5,518 bases of DNA from DATKEH01 sp035546355 (GTDB taxonomy: Bacteria; Acidobacteriota; Thermoanaerobaculia; Multivoradales; JAIOJS01): NCBI GenBank assembly GCA_035546355.1, contig DATKEH010000440.1, positions 1 to 5,518 of the forward strand, given 5' to 3'. The position numbers and the translations under genes are program-made. A model generated the notes under the pieces. It made no database searches and was not told the origin of the DNA. It worked only from the letters and a program-made list of their open reading frames with translations. Positions 1 through 5,518 of this stretch are shown piece after piece (within the stretch, counting starts at the first letter, position 1; each line of letters starts with the position of its first letter).

Positions 1-90
1 AAACGGCCCCTCGCGCTCCAGCCGCGCGGCCCAGTCGACCGCGGTGTCGTAGTTGAGGAGGCCGGGAATGGCGGAACGGTCGATGCTCAC
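1..90 (-). CDS. N-terminal fragment of an unidentified protein, transcribed divergently from the NAD regulator
   Basis: On the minus strand an open frame starts at a GTG (bases 90 to 88) and runs 30 codons to the left edge without a stop. The peptide begins VSIDRSAIPGLLNY and continues with an acidic/basic amphipathic stretch (DWAARLEREG). Its composition looks like a real soluble N-terminus and there is no signal peptide. I do not recognise the family. No good Shine-Dalgarno precedes the GTG, which is the weak point of the call. There is no better ATG or GTG in this frame back to about base 174, although the frame itself stays open upstream. The 83 bases between this start and the regulator start would have to hold both divergent promoters, and I see no convincing -35/-10 pair there. 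The gene may be unrelated to NAD metabolism. Confidence 0.45.
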   Translation of the reverse strand, partial: MSIDRSAIPGLLNYDTAVDWAARLEREGPF

Positions 91-173
91 GGGGACTGGG
101 CTGGCCGATCTCGAGCCGGTGACGGGGGGGACAGGATACCGCGGGCGGCTCGCCGGCGGGTTAGGCTTCCGGC

Positions 174-1187
174 ATGCCGCCGCGCCGCGACTCCTCCCCC
201 CCGCCGGTGGCGATCGGCCTCAACGCGGTCATCGTCGCGGTGACGGCGGAGGTGCCGCGCATCCTGGTGGTCAAGCGCACCGGCCACGCGCTCGCCGCAC
301 CCGAGGAGCTCGAACCGCTGGCGTGGCGCGGCGATCCCCCCGATGCCCTTCCCTTCGGCCCCCTCGACCCGGTGGAGCACCGCACGCTGGAGCGGGGTCT
401 GCGGTCGTGGGTGAAGCAGCAGACGGGGCTCGAGGTGGGGTACGTCGAACAGCTCTACACCTTCGGCGATCGCTTCCGCGATCCGCGGGAGCGGATTGGC
501 GGGCCGCGGGTGATCTCGGCGGCCTACCTGGCGCTGACCCGAGAGCAGGAGGCCACCGGCGCCGGGGCCGCGCGCTGGAGCGACGCCTACAGCTACCTGC
601 CCTGGGAGGACTGGCGGGAGGGAAGGCCAGGGAGTATCGACCGCATCGTGCAGCCGGCGCTCGCGGCGTGGACGGCCGGTCTGGCGGCGGCGGCTCGCGG
701 GCCGCAGAGCGAGCGCATCGACATCGCCTTCGGCCTGGGCGGCAGCCCCTGGGATCCCGAGCGCGTCCTCGATCGCTACGAGCTGCTCTACGAGGCGGGG
801 CTGGTCGAGGAGACCTGGCGCGACCGCGGCGAAGAGCCTCGCGGGCCGCTGCTCGGCCGCCCCATGGCGCTCGACCACCGCCGCATCCTCGCCACCGCTC
901 TCGGCCGGTTGCGCGGCAAGATCAAGTACCGGCCGGTGGTGTTCGAGCTCGTCGCCGGCACCTTCACGCTGCTGCAGTTGCAGCGGGTGGTCGAGGCGCT
1001 GGCCGGAGTTCGCCTCCACAAGCAGAACTTCCGGCGGCTGGTGGAGCGGGGCGGCCTGGTGGAGGGCACCGGCCGCTTCGACTCCAGCGCCGGTGGGAGG
1101 CCGGCGGAGCTGTTCCGATTTCGCCGCGAGGTGCTGCGGGAGCGACCGGCGCCCGGGGTCGGCCTGCCCGGGGCGATCCGCGGCTAA
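174..1187 (+). CDS. nadQ: Nudix-like/winged-helix transcriptional regulator of NAD biosynthesis (NadQ type, NrtR-related)
   Basis: A 337-residue predicted cytoplasmic regulator. Residues about 13-125 form a Nudix-like domain (IGLNAVIVAV, then YVEQLYTFGDRFRDPR and ISAAYLALT). In the Nudix-box position, about residues 74-86, the sequence is RGLRSWVKQQTGL. The REx2EE residues needed for metal and hydrolysis are replaced (SW for RE, QQ for EE), so it should bind a nucleotide without cleaving it. A linker with YELLYEAGLVEE (202-213) leads to a C-terminal winged helix at about 235-318. Its helix HKQNFRRLVE (282-291) matches the DNA-recognition region of NrtR-type proteins. NrtR itself is usually some 100 residues shorter; this length and linker fit the NadQ group described for Alphaproteobacteria (recalled, not searched). 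It sits just upstream of nadABC and its predicted operators lie in between, which supports the assignment. The ATG at 174 has only a weak upstream AGG. The alternative is a plain Nudix family protein, but the winged helix argues against it. Confidence 0.82.
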   Translation: MPPRRDSSPPPVAIGLNAVIVAVTAEVPRILVVKRTGHALAAPEELEPLAWRGDPPDALPFGPLDPVEHRTLERGLRSWVKQQTGLEVGYVEQLYTFGDRFRDPRERIGGPRVISAAYLALTREQEATGAGAARWSDAYSYLPWEDWREGRPGSIDRIVQPALAAWTAGLAAAARGPQSERIDIAFGLGGSPWDPERVLDRYELLYEAGLVEETWRDRGEEPRGPLLGRPMALDHRRILATALGRLRGKIKYRPVVFELVAGTFTLLQLQRVVEALAGVRLHKQNFRRLVERGGLVEGTGRFDSSAGGRPAELFRFRREVLRERPAPGVGLPGAIRG

Positions 1188-1201
1188 GCAGGCAAGGGGA
1201 A

Positions 1202-1231
1202 TTGACACCCCCTTATGCTCAGTTCTAGTAT
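1202..1231 (+). promoter_or_regulatory. Predicted sigma70-type promoter of the nadABC operon
   Basis: A perfect -35 hexamer TTGACA occupies 1202-1207, just after the regulator's stop codon. Eighteen bases later TAGTAT (1226-1231) matches the -10 consensus at four of six positions. Transcription would begin at about 1238 and leave a leader of about 65 bases before nadA. The region is strikingly AT-rich compared with the surrounding genes. The spacer and -10 coincide with a degenerate operator copy at 1213-1233, as expected for a repressible promoter. A second -10-like hexamer, TATACT at 1273-1278, lies inside the downstream palindrome but lacks a well-spaced -35. Confidence 0.55.
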
Positions 1232-1233
1232 TT
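1213..1233. promoter_or_regulatory. Degenerate upstream operator copy overlapping the nadABC promoter
   Basis: The left arm TTATGCTCA (1213-1221) is identical to the reverse complement of the right arm of the strong palindrome at 1272-1292. After the same 3-base spacer, the right arm CTAGTATTT (1225-1233) keeps only the AGTAT core. The site covers the promoter spacer and the -10 box. A further GAGTAT half-site lies at 1235-1240. It is inferred to be a second, weaker binding site for the upstream Nudix-like regulator. Confidence 0.5.
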
Positions 1234-1271
1234 CGAGTATGCCGATTTGCGGTCCTTTTTTCGGGGCCTAA

Positions 1272-1292
1272 TTATACTCATCTTGAGCATAA
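1272..1292. promoter_or_regulatory. 21-bp inverted repeat, predicted NadQ/NrtR-type operator of nadABC
   Basis: The arms TTATACTCA (1272-1280) and TGAGCATAA (1284-1292) pair at eight of nine positions around a 3-base TCT centre. The right arm runs into the A-rich start of the nadA Shine-Dalgarno. The symmetry, the position between a NAD-regulator gene and nadA, and the related copy 59 bp upstream (centre to centre) all support a dimer-binding operator. A bound repressor here would block elongating polymerase, or block initiation from the -10-like TATACT inside the repeat. The regulator identity is inferred from adjacency. Confidence 0.75.
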
Positions 1293-1298
1293 AGGAGG
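1291..1298 (+). promoter_or_regulatory. Strong Shine-Dalgarno of nadA
   Basis: AAAGGAGG ends four bases before the ATG at 1303. It is the best ribosome binding site in the window and fixes the nadA start, ruling out longer in-frame versions that would begin inside the regulator gene. Its first two bases belong to the operator palindrome. Confidence 0.8.
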
Positions 1299-1302
1299 CG
1301 CC

Positions 1303-2343
1303 ATGAGCCCGCCGATCTCCACCGCGACACCGTCGGCCCCGCCGCCGCTGAGTGCCGCCGGATCCTCCGCTCTGCGATCCGTCTACGAGCGGATGGAGAG
1401 GGTGGTGCCGGCGGTGGAGTGGGCGCTGCACGCTCCCTACGTGGCGGCGATCCAGGAGTGGAAGCAGCGGCGGAACGCGGTGATCCTGGCGCACAACTAC
1501 CAGACGCCGGAGATCTTCCACGGGGTGGCCGACTTCACCGGCGACTCCCTGGCCCTGGCGCGGCACGGCGCCCAGGTCGACGCCGACGTCATCGTGCTGT
1601 GCGGCGTCCACTTCATGGCCGAGACGGCGAAGGTCCTGTCGCCGCACAAGACGGTACTCATCCCCGATCTCGAGGCGGGCTGCTCGCTGGCAGCCTCGAT
1701 CACCGGCGCCGACGTGCGGCTGCTCAAGGAGCGATACCCTGGAGTACCGGTCGTCACCTACGTCAACACCAGCGCCGAGGTCAAGGCGGAGTCGGACGTC
1801 TGCTGCACCTCCGCCAACGCCGTCGAAGTCGTCGAGTCGCTCGGCGTCGAGCGGGTGATCTTCCTCCCCGACGAGTTCCTGGGGCAGTGGGTGGCGAGCC
1901 AGACCGGGGTCGAGCTGATCCTGTGGAAGGGGCACTGCGAGGTGCACGAGCGGTTTCGCGGCGAGGACATCCGCAGCTACCGCCGCGCCCAGCCGGGCGT
2001 GTACGTGCTGGCGCACCCCGAATGCCCGCAGGAGGTGCTGGCCGAGGCCGACTTCGTCGGCTCCACCTCGGCCATGATCCGGGCGGTGGGCGAGGCCCGC
2101 CCGCAGCGCGTGGTGATGATCACCGAGTGCTCGATGAGCGACAACGTGGCGGTCGAGTACCCGGACATCGAGTTCGTACGCCCCTGCAACCTCTGTCCGC
2201 ACATGAAGCGGATCACGCTTCCCGGCGTCCTGTCGGCGCTGCAGAGCATGCAGCACCGGGTGGAGGTGGCGCCGCAGGTCGCTGCGCGCGCGCGGTCGGC
2301 GGTGGAGCGCATGTTGGAGGTGGGGCGAGGGCCCCGCGGGTGA
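1303..2343 (+). CDS. nadA: Quinolinate synthase NadA, [4Fe-4S] enzyme
   Basis: A 346-residue protein, near the E. coli length. It condenses iminoaspartate with dihydroxyacetone phosphate to form quinolinate, in the cytoplasm. Visible family motifs: AHNYQ (63-67), DFTGDSL (77-83), HFMAETAKVLSP (103-114), YVNTSAEVKA (153-162), TSANAVEVV (169-177), AHPECP (237-242), GSTSAM (253-258). By alignment to remembered NadA sequences, the three cluster cysteines are C127 (EAGCSLA), C212 (KGHCEVH) and C298 (CPHMKRITL). C295 gives a CxxC with C298, where E. coli has CxxCxxC. About 25 Ala/Pro/Ser-rich residues precede the fold. The start is set by the AAAGGAGG at 1291-1298; earlier in-frame starts lie within the upstream gene. 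It is the first gene of the operon, and its TGA overlaps the nadB GTG. The TECSMSDNVAVEYPD stretch (274-288) resembles alphaproteobacterial NadA (recalled, not searched). Confidence 0.97.
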   Translation: MSPPISTATPSAPPPLSAAGSSALRSVYERMERVVPAVEWALHAPYVAAIQEWKQRRNAVILAHNYQTPEIFHGVADFTGDSLALARHGAQVDADVIVLCGVHFMAETAKVLSPHKTVLIPDLEAGCSLAASITGADVRLLKERYPGVPVVTYVNTSAEVKAESDVCCTSANAVEVVESLGVERVIFLPDEFLGQWVASQTGVELILWKGHCEVHERFRGEDIRSYRRAQPGVYVLAHPECPQEVLAEADFVGSTSAMIRAVGEARPQRVVMITECSMSDNVAVEYPDIEFVRPCNLCPHMKRITLPGVLSALQSMQHRVEVAPQVAARARSAVERMLEVGRGPRG

Positions 2344-3977
2344 GCGAGCCCCTCGGCACGCCCGCCGTCGCTTCGCGACTGCTGCCGCCCACCGGCGCCG
2401 ACGTGGTGGTCGTCGGCACCGGCGTCGCCGGCCTGACCGCCGCGCTGTCGCTGCCCGGGCATCGGGTGCTGCTGCTGAGCAAGAGCCCGCTCGGCGCCGG
2501 CGGATCGAGCCCATGGGCCCAGGGCGGCGTGGCGGCAGCGATCGGGGCGGGTGATTCCCCTCATCTCCACGCTGCCGACACCCTGGCTGCGGCCGCCGGC
2601 ACCGCCGACCCCGAGGCGGTGCGTCGGCTCGCCCTGCACGGCGCCGCGGCGATCCGGCGATTGATCGCGCTGGGCGCGCAGCTCGACCGTGCCGCCGACG
2701 GCTCGCTGGCCCTGGGCCGCGAGGCCGCCCATTCGGTGGCTCGCATCGTCCACGCCGGCGGTGACGCCACCGGCGCCGAGCTGGTGCGGACGTTGGCGGC
2801 GGCGGTGCGGCGGGCGCCCTGGATCACCGTCATGGAGGGGGTCGCCGTCGAGGAGCTACTGGTCGGCGATGGTGTGGTGGTCGGGCTGCTGGCTCGAGAG
2901 CGCCGGGGAGTCCGGGCGGTGGCGGCGGGGGCCGTCGTGCTGGCCACCGGCGGGCTGGGGCAGCTCTACCGCTACACCACCAACCCGGCGGAGTGCACCG
3001 GCGACGGGCTGGCGATGGCGGCCCGTGCCGGCGCCGCGCTGGCCGACCTCGAGTTCGTGCAGTTCCACCCCACCGCCCTGGCGGTGGGGGAGGATCCGCT
3101 GCCGCTGCTCACCGAGGCGCTGCGCGGTGAGGGGGCGCGGGTGGTGGACGGCCGCGGCCGGCGCATCCTCCTCGCCGTGCACCCGCTGGCGGAGCTCGCG
3201 CCCCGCGACGTGGTGGCGCGAGCAATCTGGGCGGAGCGGCAGGCCGGCCGCGAGGTCTTCCTCGACGCCCGCGAGGCGGTGGGCGAGCGATTCCCCCAGC
3301 GCTTCCCGTCGGTGTTCCGCCGCTGCCGCGAGCTCGGCCTCGATCCGCGCCGCGAGCTCTTGCCGGTGGTGCCGGCCGCGCACTACCACATGGGAGGGAT
3401 CGCGGTGGACCTCGACGGCCGCACCTCGCTGCCCGGGCTGTGGGCCTGCGGCGAGGCTGCCTCTACCGGCGTTCACGGCGCCAACCGCCTGGCCAGCAAC
3501 TCGCTGCTCGAGGGGCTGGTGTTCGGCGAGAAACTGGCCAGCGCCGTCGGCGAGGAGGGGCGGGCGCGGCCGGACGGCCAGGCGGTGTGGCGGCTGGCGC
3601 GGCAGGCCGTGCGACCGCCGGCTCGGCAGGGCGACGCTGCGGCGGCCCGCCGCCGGTTGCGCCAGCTGATGTGGGACCACGTGGGCCTGGAACGCAACGG
3701 CCCGGGGCTCGAAGGGGCGCTCTACGAGCTGGCGGCGCTCGCTACCGCGCACGGTGAGACGGCGGGGGAGGTGCGCAACCTGCTGACGGCGGGCCTGCTG
3801 GTGACGGCGGCGGCGCTGCGCCGGGAGGAGAGCCGGGGGGGCCACTTCCGTGCCGACTACCCACACGCCGACCCGCGGTGGCACCGCCGCTCCGTCGCCA
3901 CGGCCGGCGAGCTGGCGGCAGCCTGGACCCAGGGGCACGAACGGCCGGCGGCACCCCGCGCTGGAGCCCTGGCGTGA
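2340..3977 (+). CDS. nadB: L-aspartate oxidase NadB, FAD flavoprotein
   Basis: A 545-residue flavoenzyme of the succinate dehydrogenase/fumarate reductase flavoprotein family, close to the usual NadB length. It oxidises L-aspartate to iminoaspartate, the unstable substrate of NadA. Seen in order: dinucleotide-binding GTGVAG (26-31); SSPWAQGGVAAA (56-67); ATGG (202-205); YTTNPAECTGDGLAMA (212-227); EFVQFHPTAL (238-247); LLTEALRGEGA (256-266); PRDVVARAI (288-296), whose R289 corresponds to the E. coli catalytic Arg290; AAHYHMGGI (346-354); and the FAD-binding GEAASTGVHGANRLASNS (371-388). A C-terminal helical domain carries ESRGGHFRADYP (497-508). The start is the GTG at 2340, overlapping nadA by four bases, with GAGGG at 2327-2331 as the likely ribosome site. 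The frame is open much further upstream inside nadA, but that part is a shadow. There is no membrane anchor or signal peptide. Confidence 0.96.
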   Translation: MSEPLGTPAVASRLLPPTGADVVVVGTGVAGLTAALSLPGHRVLLLSKSPLGAGGSSPWAQGGVAAAIGAGDSPHLHAADTLAAAAGTADPEAVRRLALHGAAAIRRLIALGAQLDRAADGSLALGREAAHSVARIVHAGGDATGAELVRTLAAAVRRAPWITVMEGVAVEELLVGDGVVVGLLARERRGVRAVAAGAVVLATGGLGQLYRYTTNPAECTGDGLAMAARAGAALADLEFVQFHPTALAVGEDPLPLLTEALRGEGARVVDGRGRRILLAVHPLAELAPRDVVARAIWAERQAGREVFLDAREAVGERFPQRFPSVFRRCRELGLDPRRELLPVVPAAHYHMGGIAVDLDGRTSLPGLWACGEAASTGVHGANRLASNSLLEGLVFGEKLASAVGEEGRARPDGQAVWRLARQAVRPPARQGDAAAARRRLRQLMWDHVGLERNGPGLEGALYELAALATAHGETAGEVRNLLTAGLLVTAAALRREESRGGHFRADYPHADPRWHRRSVATAGELAAAWTQGHERPAAPRAGALA

Positions 3978-4855
3978 GGGGAGGGCCGTCGCGGCCCTCT
4001 CCCCTGCCGCCGCTGCTGTACGAGGGCCTGCTGCGCGCCGCGCTGGCCGAGGACCTGGGGCGCGCCGGCGACCTGACGACGGATGCCGTCGCCGCGCCGG
4101 GAGCGGTGGCTGCCGGCGAGCTGGTGGCGCGACAGGAGGGATGCGTCGCCGGCCTGGGGGTGGCGCTGGCGGCTTTCCGGCTGCTCGACCCGGAGCTGAG
4201 AGAGGAGTGGCGCGCCGGCGATGGCGACTGGGTGCCGGCGGGCACCGCGCTGGCGCGCATCGAGGGATCGGCGCGCGCGCTGCTCGCCGCCGAGCGCGTG
4301 GCCCTCAACGTCCTCGGGCGGCTGTGCGGCATCGCCACCGCCACCCGCCGGCTGGTGGACGCCGTGGCCGGCAGCGACGCGCGCATCGTCTGCACCCGCA
4401 AGACCACGCCCGGTCTGCGCGCGCTGGAGAAGTACGCCGTGCGCGCCGGTGGCGGCGTCAACCACCGCTTCGGCCTCGACGATGCCGTCCTGGTCAAGGA
4501 CAACCACCTCGCCCTGGCCGGCGGCGTGCGCGAGGCGGTGGCGCGGGTGCGGCGCCGGGTCGGGCACCTGGTCAAGATCGAGGTCGAGGTCGACACCCTC
4601 GAGCAGCTCGACGAGGCCCTCGCCTGTCCCATCGACGCCGTGCTGCTGGACAACATGTCGCTCGACGCGCTGGGCGAAGCGGTGCGGCGGGCGGGTGGCA
4701 GGGTGGTGACCGAGGCTTCGGGGGGCATCACCCTGCAGTCGGCGCCGGCCATCGCCGCCACCGGCGTCGACCTGCTGTCGGTGGGCTGGCTCACCCACAG
4801 CGCGCCAGCGCTCGACGTGGCCTTCGACCTCGACGCCCCGGTAGCCGGCGCCTGA
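3974..4855 (+). CDS. nadC: Nicotinate-nucleotide pyrophosphorylase (quinolinate phosphoribosyltransferase, decarboxylating) NadC
   Basis: A 293-residue protein, typical of NadC. It converts quinolinate and PRPP to nicotinate mononucleotide, CO2 and pyrophosphate. Motifs: AEDLGRAGDLTTDA (25-38), AERVALNVLGRLCGIAT (106-122), TRKTTPGLRALEKYAV (141-156) and GGVNHRFGLDDAVLVKDNH (160-178), which hold the basic substrate-binding residues R142, K143, H164, R165 and K175. After these come KIEVEVDT (201-208), LLDNMS (224-229), EASGGI (247-252) and LLSVGWLTHSAPALD (267-281), where a Trp stands in a position I remember as often Ala. The GTG at 3974 overlaps the nadB stop by four bases, exactly as at the nadA-nadB junction, and TGGAG lies seven bases upstream. 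The ATG at 3878 in the same frame would lie deep inside nadB and add 32 Arg/Gly/Pro-rich residues with no family counterpart, so I reject it. It is the last gene of the operon; no clear terminator follows. Confidence 0.96.
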   Translation: MRGGPSRPSPLPPLLYEGLLRAALAEDLGRAGDLTTDAVAAPGAVAAGELVARQEGCVAGLGVALAAFRLLDPELREEWRAGDGDWVPAGTALARIEGSARALLAAERVALNVLGRLCGIATATRRLVDAVAGSDARIVCTRKTTPGLRALEKYAVRAGGGVNHRFGLDDAVLVKDNHLALAGGVREAVARVRRRVGHLVKIEVEVDTLEQLDEALACPIDAVLLDNMSLDALGEAVRRAGGRVVTEASGGITLQSAPAIAATGVDLLSVGWLTHSAPALDVAFDLDAPVAGA

Positions 4856-4902
4856 AGGCGGGCCCGGGGCCGGCGACCCCTGCAGCCGCCCTCCCGCCCC
4901 GA

Positions 4903-4916
4903 GGGGTAGAATCCCC
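4903..4916 (+). promoter_or_regulatory. Possible -10 element of the kinase gene inside a GGGG-TAGAAT-CCCC palindrome
   Basis: TAGAAT (4907-4912) matches the -10 consensus at five of six positions. It is flanked symmetrically by GGGG and CCCC, in an otherwise extremely GC-rich 85-base gap. The start would be at about 4919, leaving a leader of roughly 20 bases before the kinase ATG. No recognisable -35 sits 16-18 bases upstream, so this is a weak call. The flanking G/C arms could also form a small hairpin. Confidence 0.3.
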
Positions 4917-4940
4917 GCAAGAGCCAGCAGGCCCCGAGAC

Positions 4941-5518
4941 ATGGAGAAGATCGGCAAGTACGAGGTCCTCGAGAAGATCGGGATGGGCGGGTTCGGCGTG
5001 GTCTACAAGGGCCGCGACCCGTTCATCAAGCGCTTCGTCGCCATCAAGACCTGCGGCACCGAAGACGACGACATCCGCCTGCGCTTCTTCCGCGAGGCGG
5101 AGATCGCCGGCAACCTGCAGCACCGCAACGTCGTCACCGTCTACGACTTCGGCTTCCACGACGGGGTCCCCTACCTGGTCCAGGAGTTCCTCTCCGGCGA
5201 GGACCTGGACCAGGGGATCAAGCGGCGCGACGCGCTCTCCGAGGAGCGCAAGCTCGAGATCCTGCTGCAGGTGGCGGCGGGCCTCGAGTATGCCCACTCG
5301 CAAGGCGTGATCCACCGCGACATCAAGCCGGGCAACGTGCGCGTGCTCGACGGCGGGCGGGTCAAGATCATGGACTTCGGCATCGCCAAGCTGGCCAACG
5401 TCGAGAGCCAGCTCACCCGCACCGGCATGACCCTGGGCACCGCCTCCTATCTGGCGCCGGAGCAGATCAAGGGGGAGGCGATCACCCCGGCCGCCGACGT
5501 CTTCTCGTTCGGCGTCCT
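4941..5518 (+). CDS. PknB-like (Hanks-type) Ser/Thr protein kinase, N-terminal part, truncated by the window edge
   Basis: The first 192 codons of a kinase, open to the right edge. Almost the whole N-lobe and much of the C-lobe are visible. The glycine loop GMGGFGVV lies at 14-21 and the ATP-binding lysine K36 in VAIK. The probable helix-C glutamate is E52 in FFREAE. The catalytic loop HRDIKPGN (125-132) contains D127, K129 and N132. The Mg-binding DFG is at 145-147, GTASYLAPE at 166-174 ends the activation segment, and D186 sits in DVFSFG. All invariant residues are present, so it should be an active RD kinase. It phosphorylates Ser/Thr on proteins I cannot identify. The C-terminal region (membrane anchor, PASTA, TPR or other sensor) lies outside the window. 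The ATG at 4941 begins the typical MEKIGKYEVLEKIG lead-in; the ribosome site is poor (AGCAGG at 4926-4931). The DPFIKRFVAIKTC and YLVQEFLSGEDLD phrases recall Acidobacteriota kinases (memory only). It lies 85 bases after nadC and is probably transcribed separately. Confidence 0.93.
   Translation, partial: MEKIGKYEVLEKIGMGGFGVVYKGRDPFIKRFVAIKTCGTEDDDIRLRFFREAEIAGNLQHRNVVTVYDFGFHDGVPYLVQEFLSGEDLDQGIKRRDALSEERKLEILLQVAAGLEYAHSQGVIHRDIKPGNVRVLDGGRVKIMDFGIAKLANVESQLTRTGMTLGTASYLAPEQIKGEAITPAADVFSFGV

Noticed and set aside
83..89. ATGCTCA match to the operator arm at the start of the divergent gene
   Set aside because: A 7-base match is expected by chance roughly once in a window this size on two strands, and no partner arm lies at the right spacing.
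87..1208. Long minus-strand open frame of 373 codons covering the regulator gene
   Set aside because: It is a high-GC shadow. The plus-strand frame has recognisable Nudix and winged-helix motifs, while this one has low-complexity Arg/Ala/Pro/Gly/His composition and no motif.
1241..1261. Short CCG/CGG stem followed by six T residues in the nadA leader, resembling a terminator or attenuator
   Set aside because: The stem is only three to four base pairs with a five-base loop, and two or three unpaired bases separate it from the T-run. Too weak to support termination or attenuation.
2284..2293. GC dinucleotide run near the end of nadA
   Set aside because: It is an ordinary consequence of Ala/Arg codons in a GC-rich gene and codes through in frame.
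1419..2339. In-frame upstream extension of nadB through nadA, which would give an 852-residue protein
   Set aside because: The extra residues are Arg/Gly-rich out-of-frame nadA sequence. NadB begins at the GTG at 2340, giving the normal family length.
3850..5310. 486-codon plus-strand open frame across nadC and the kinase start
   Set aside because: Its product is low-complexity Arg/Ala/Gly/Ser. The overlapping frames encode clear NadC and kinase motifs.

Overview
This is a very GC-rich bacterial stretch, coding almost throughout. It is dominated by a compact, self-contained module for de novo NAD biosynthesis. From left to right it holds: the N-terminal end of an unidentified gene on the minus strand (running off the left edge); a Nudix-like/winged-helix NAD regulator (NadQ/NrtR type, 174-1187); a short AT-rich control region (about 1200-1300); the nadA-nadB-nadC operon (1303-4855); and, after an 85-base gap, the first 192 codons of a PknB-like Ser/Thr protein kinase that runs off the right edge.

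The three enzymes make nicotinate mononucleotide from L-aspartate and dihydroxyacetone phosphate. NadB oxidises aspartate to iminoaspartate. NadA, a [4Fe-4S] enzyme, condenses this with dihydroxyacetone phosphate to quinolinate. NadC adds the phosphoribosyl group and decarboxylates to NaMN. Both gene junctions are 4-base GTGA overlaps, so the three proteins are probably translationally coupled from one mRNA. NadD and NadE, needed to finish NAD, are not in the window.

The control region is the most informative non-coding part. It has a consensus -35 box (TTGACA), a plausible -10 box, a near-perfect 21-bp inverted repeat that runs into the nadA Shine-Dalgarno, and a second degenerate copy of that repeat lying over the promoter. 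With the regulator gene immediately upstream, the simplest reading is local repression of nadABC by the Nudix-like protein in response to NAD status. Its Nudix box lacks the catalytic glutamates, as expected for a sensor rather than a hydrolase.

The organism cannot be fixed from this window. The regulator and NadA resemble, from memory, alphaproteobacterial NadQ/NadA, whereas the kinase N-terminus resembles kinases common in Acidobacteriota. A high-GC Acidobacteriota or an alphaproteobacterium are both possible. I saw no RNA genes, CRISPR array, insertion sequence or phage remnant. I see no wholly novel system. The distinctive points are the two-site operator layout, the dead Nudix sensor and the twin overlapping start codons.
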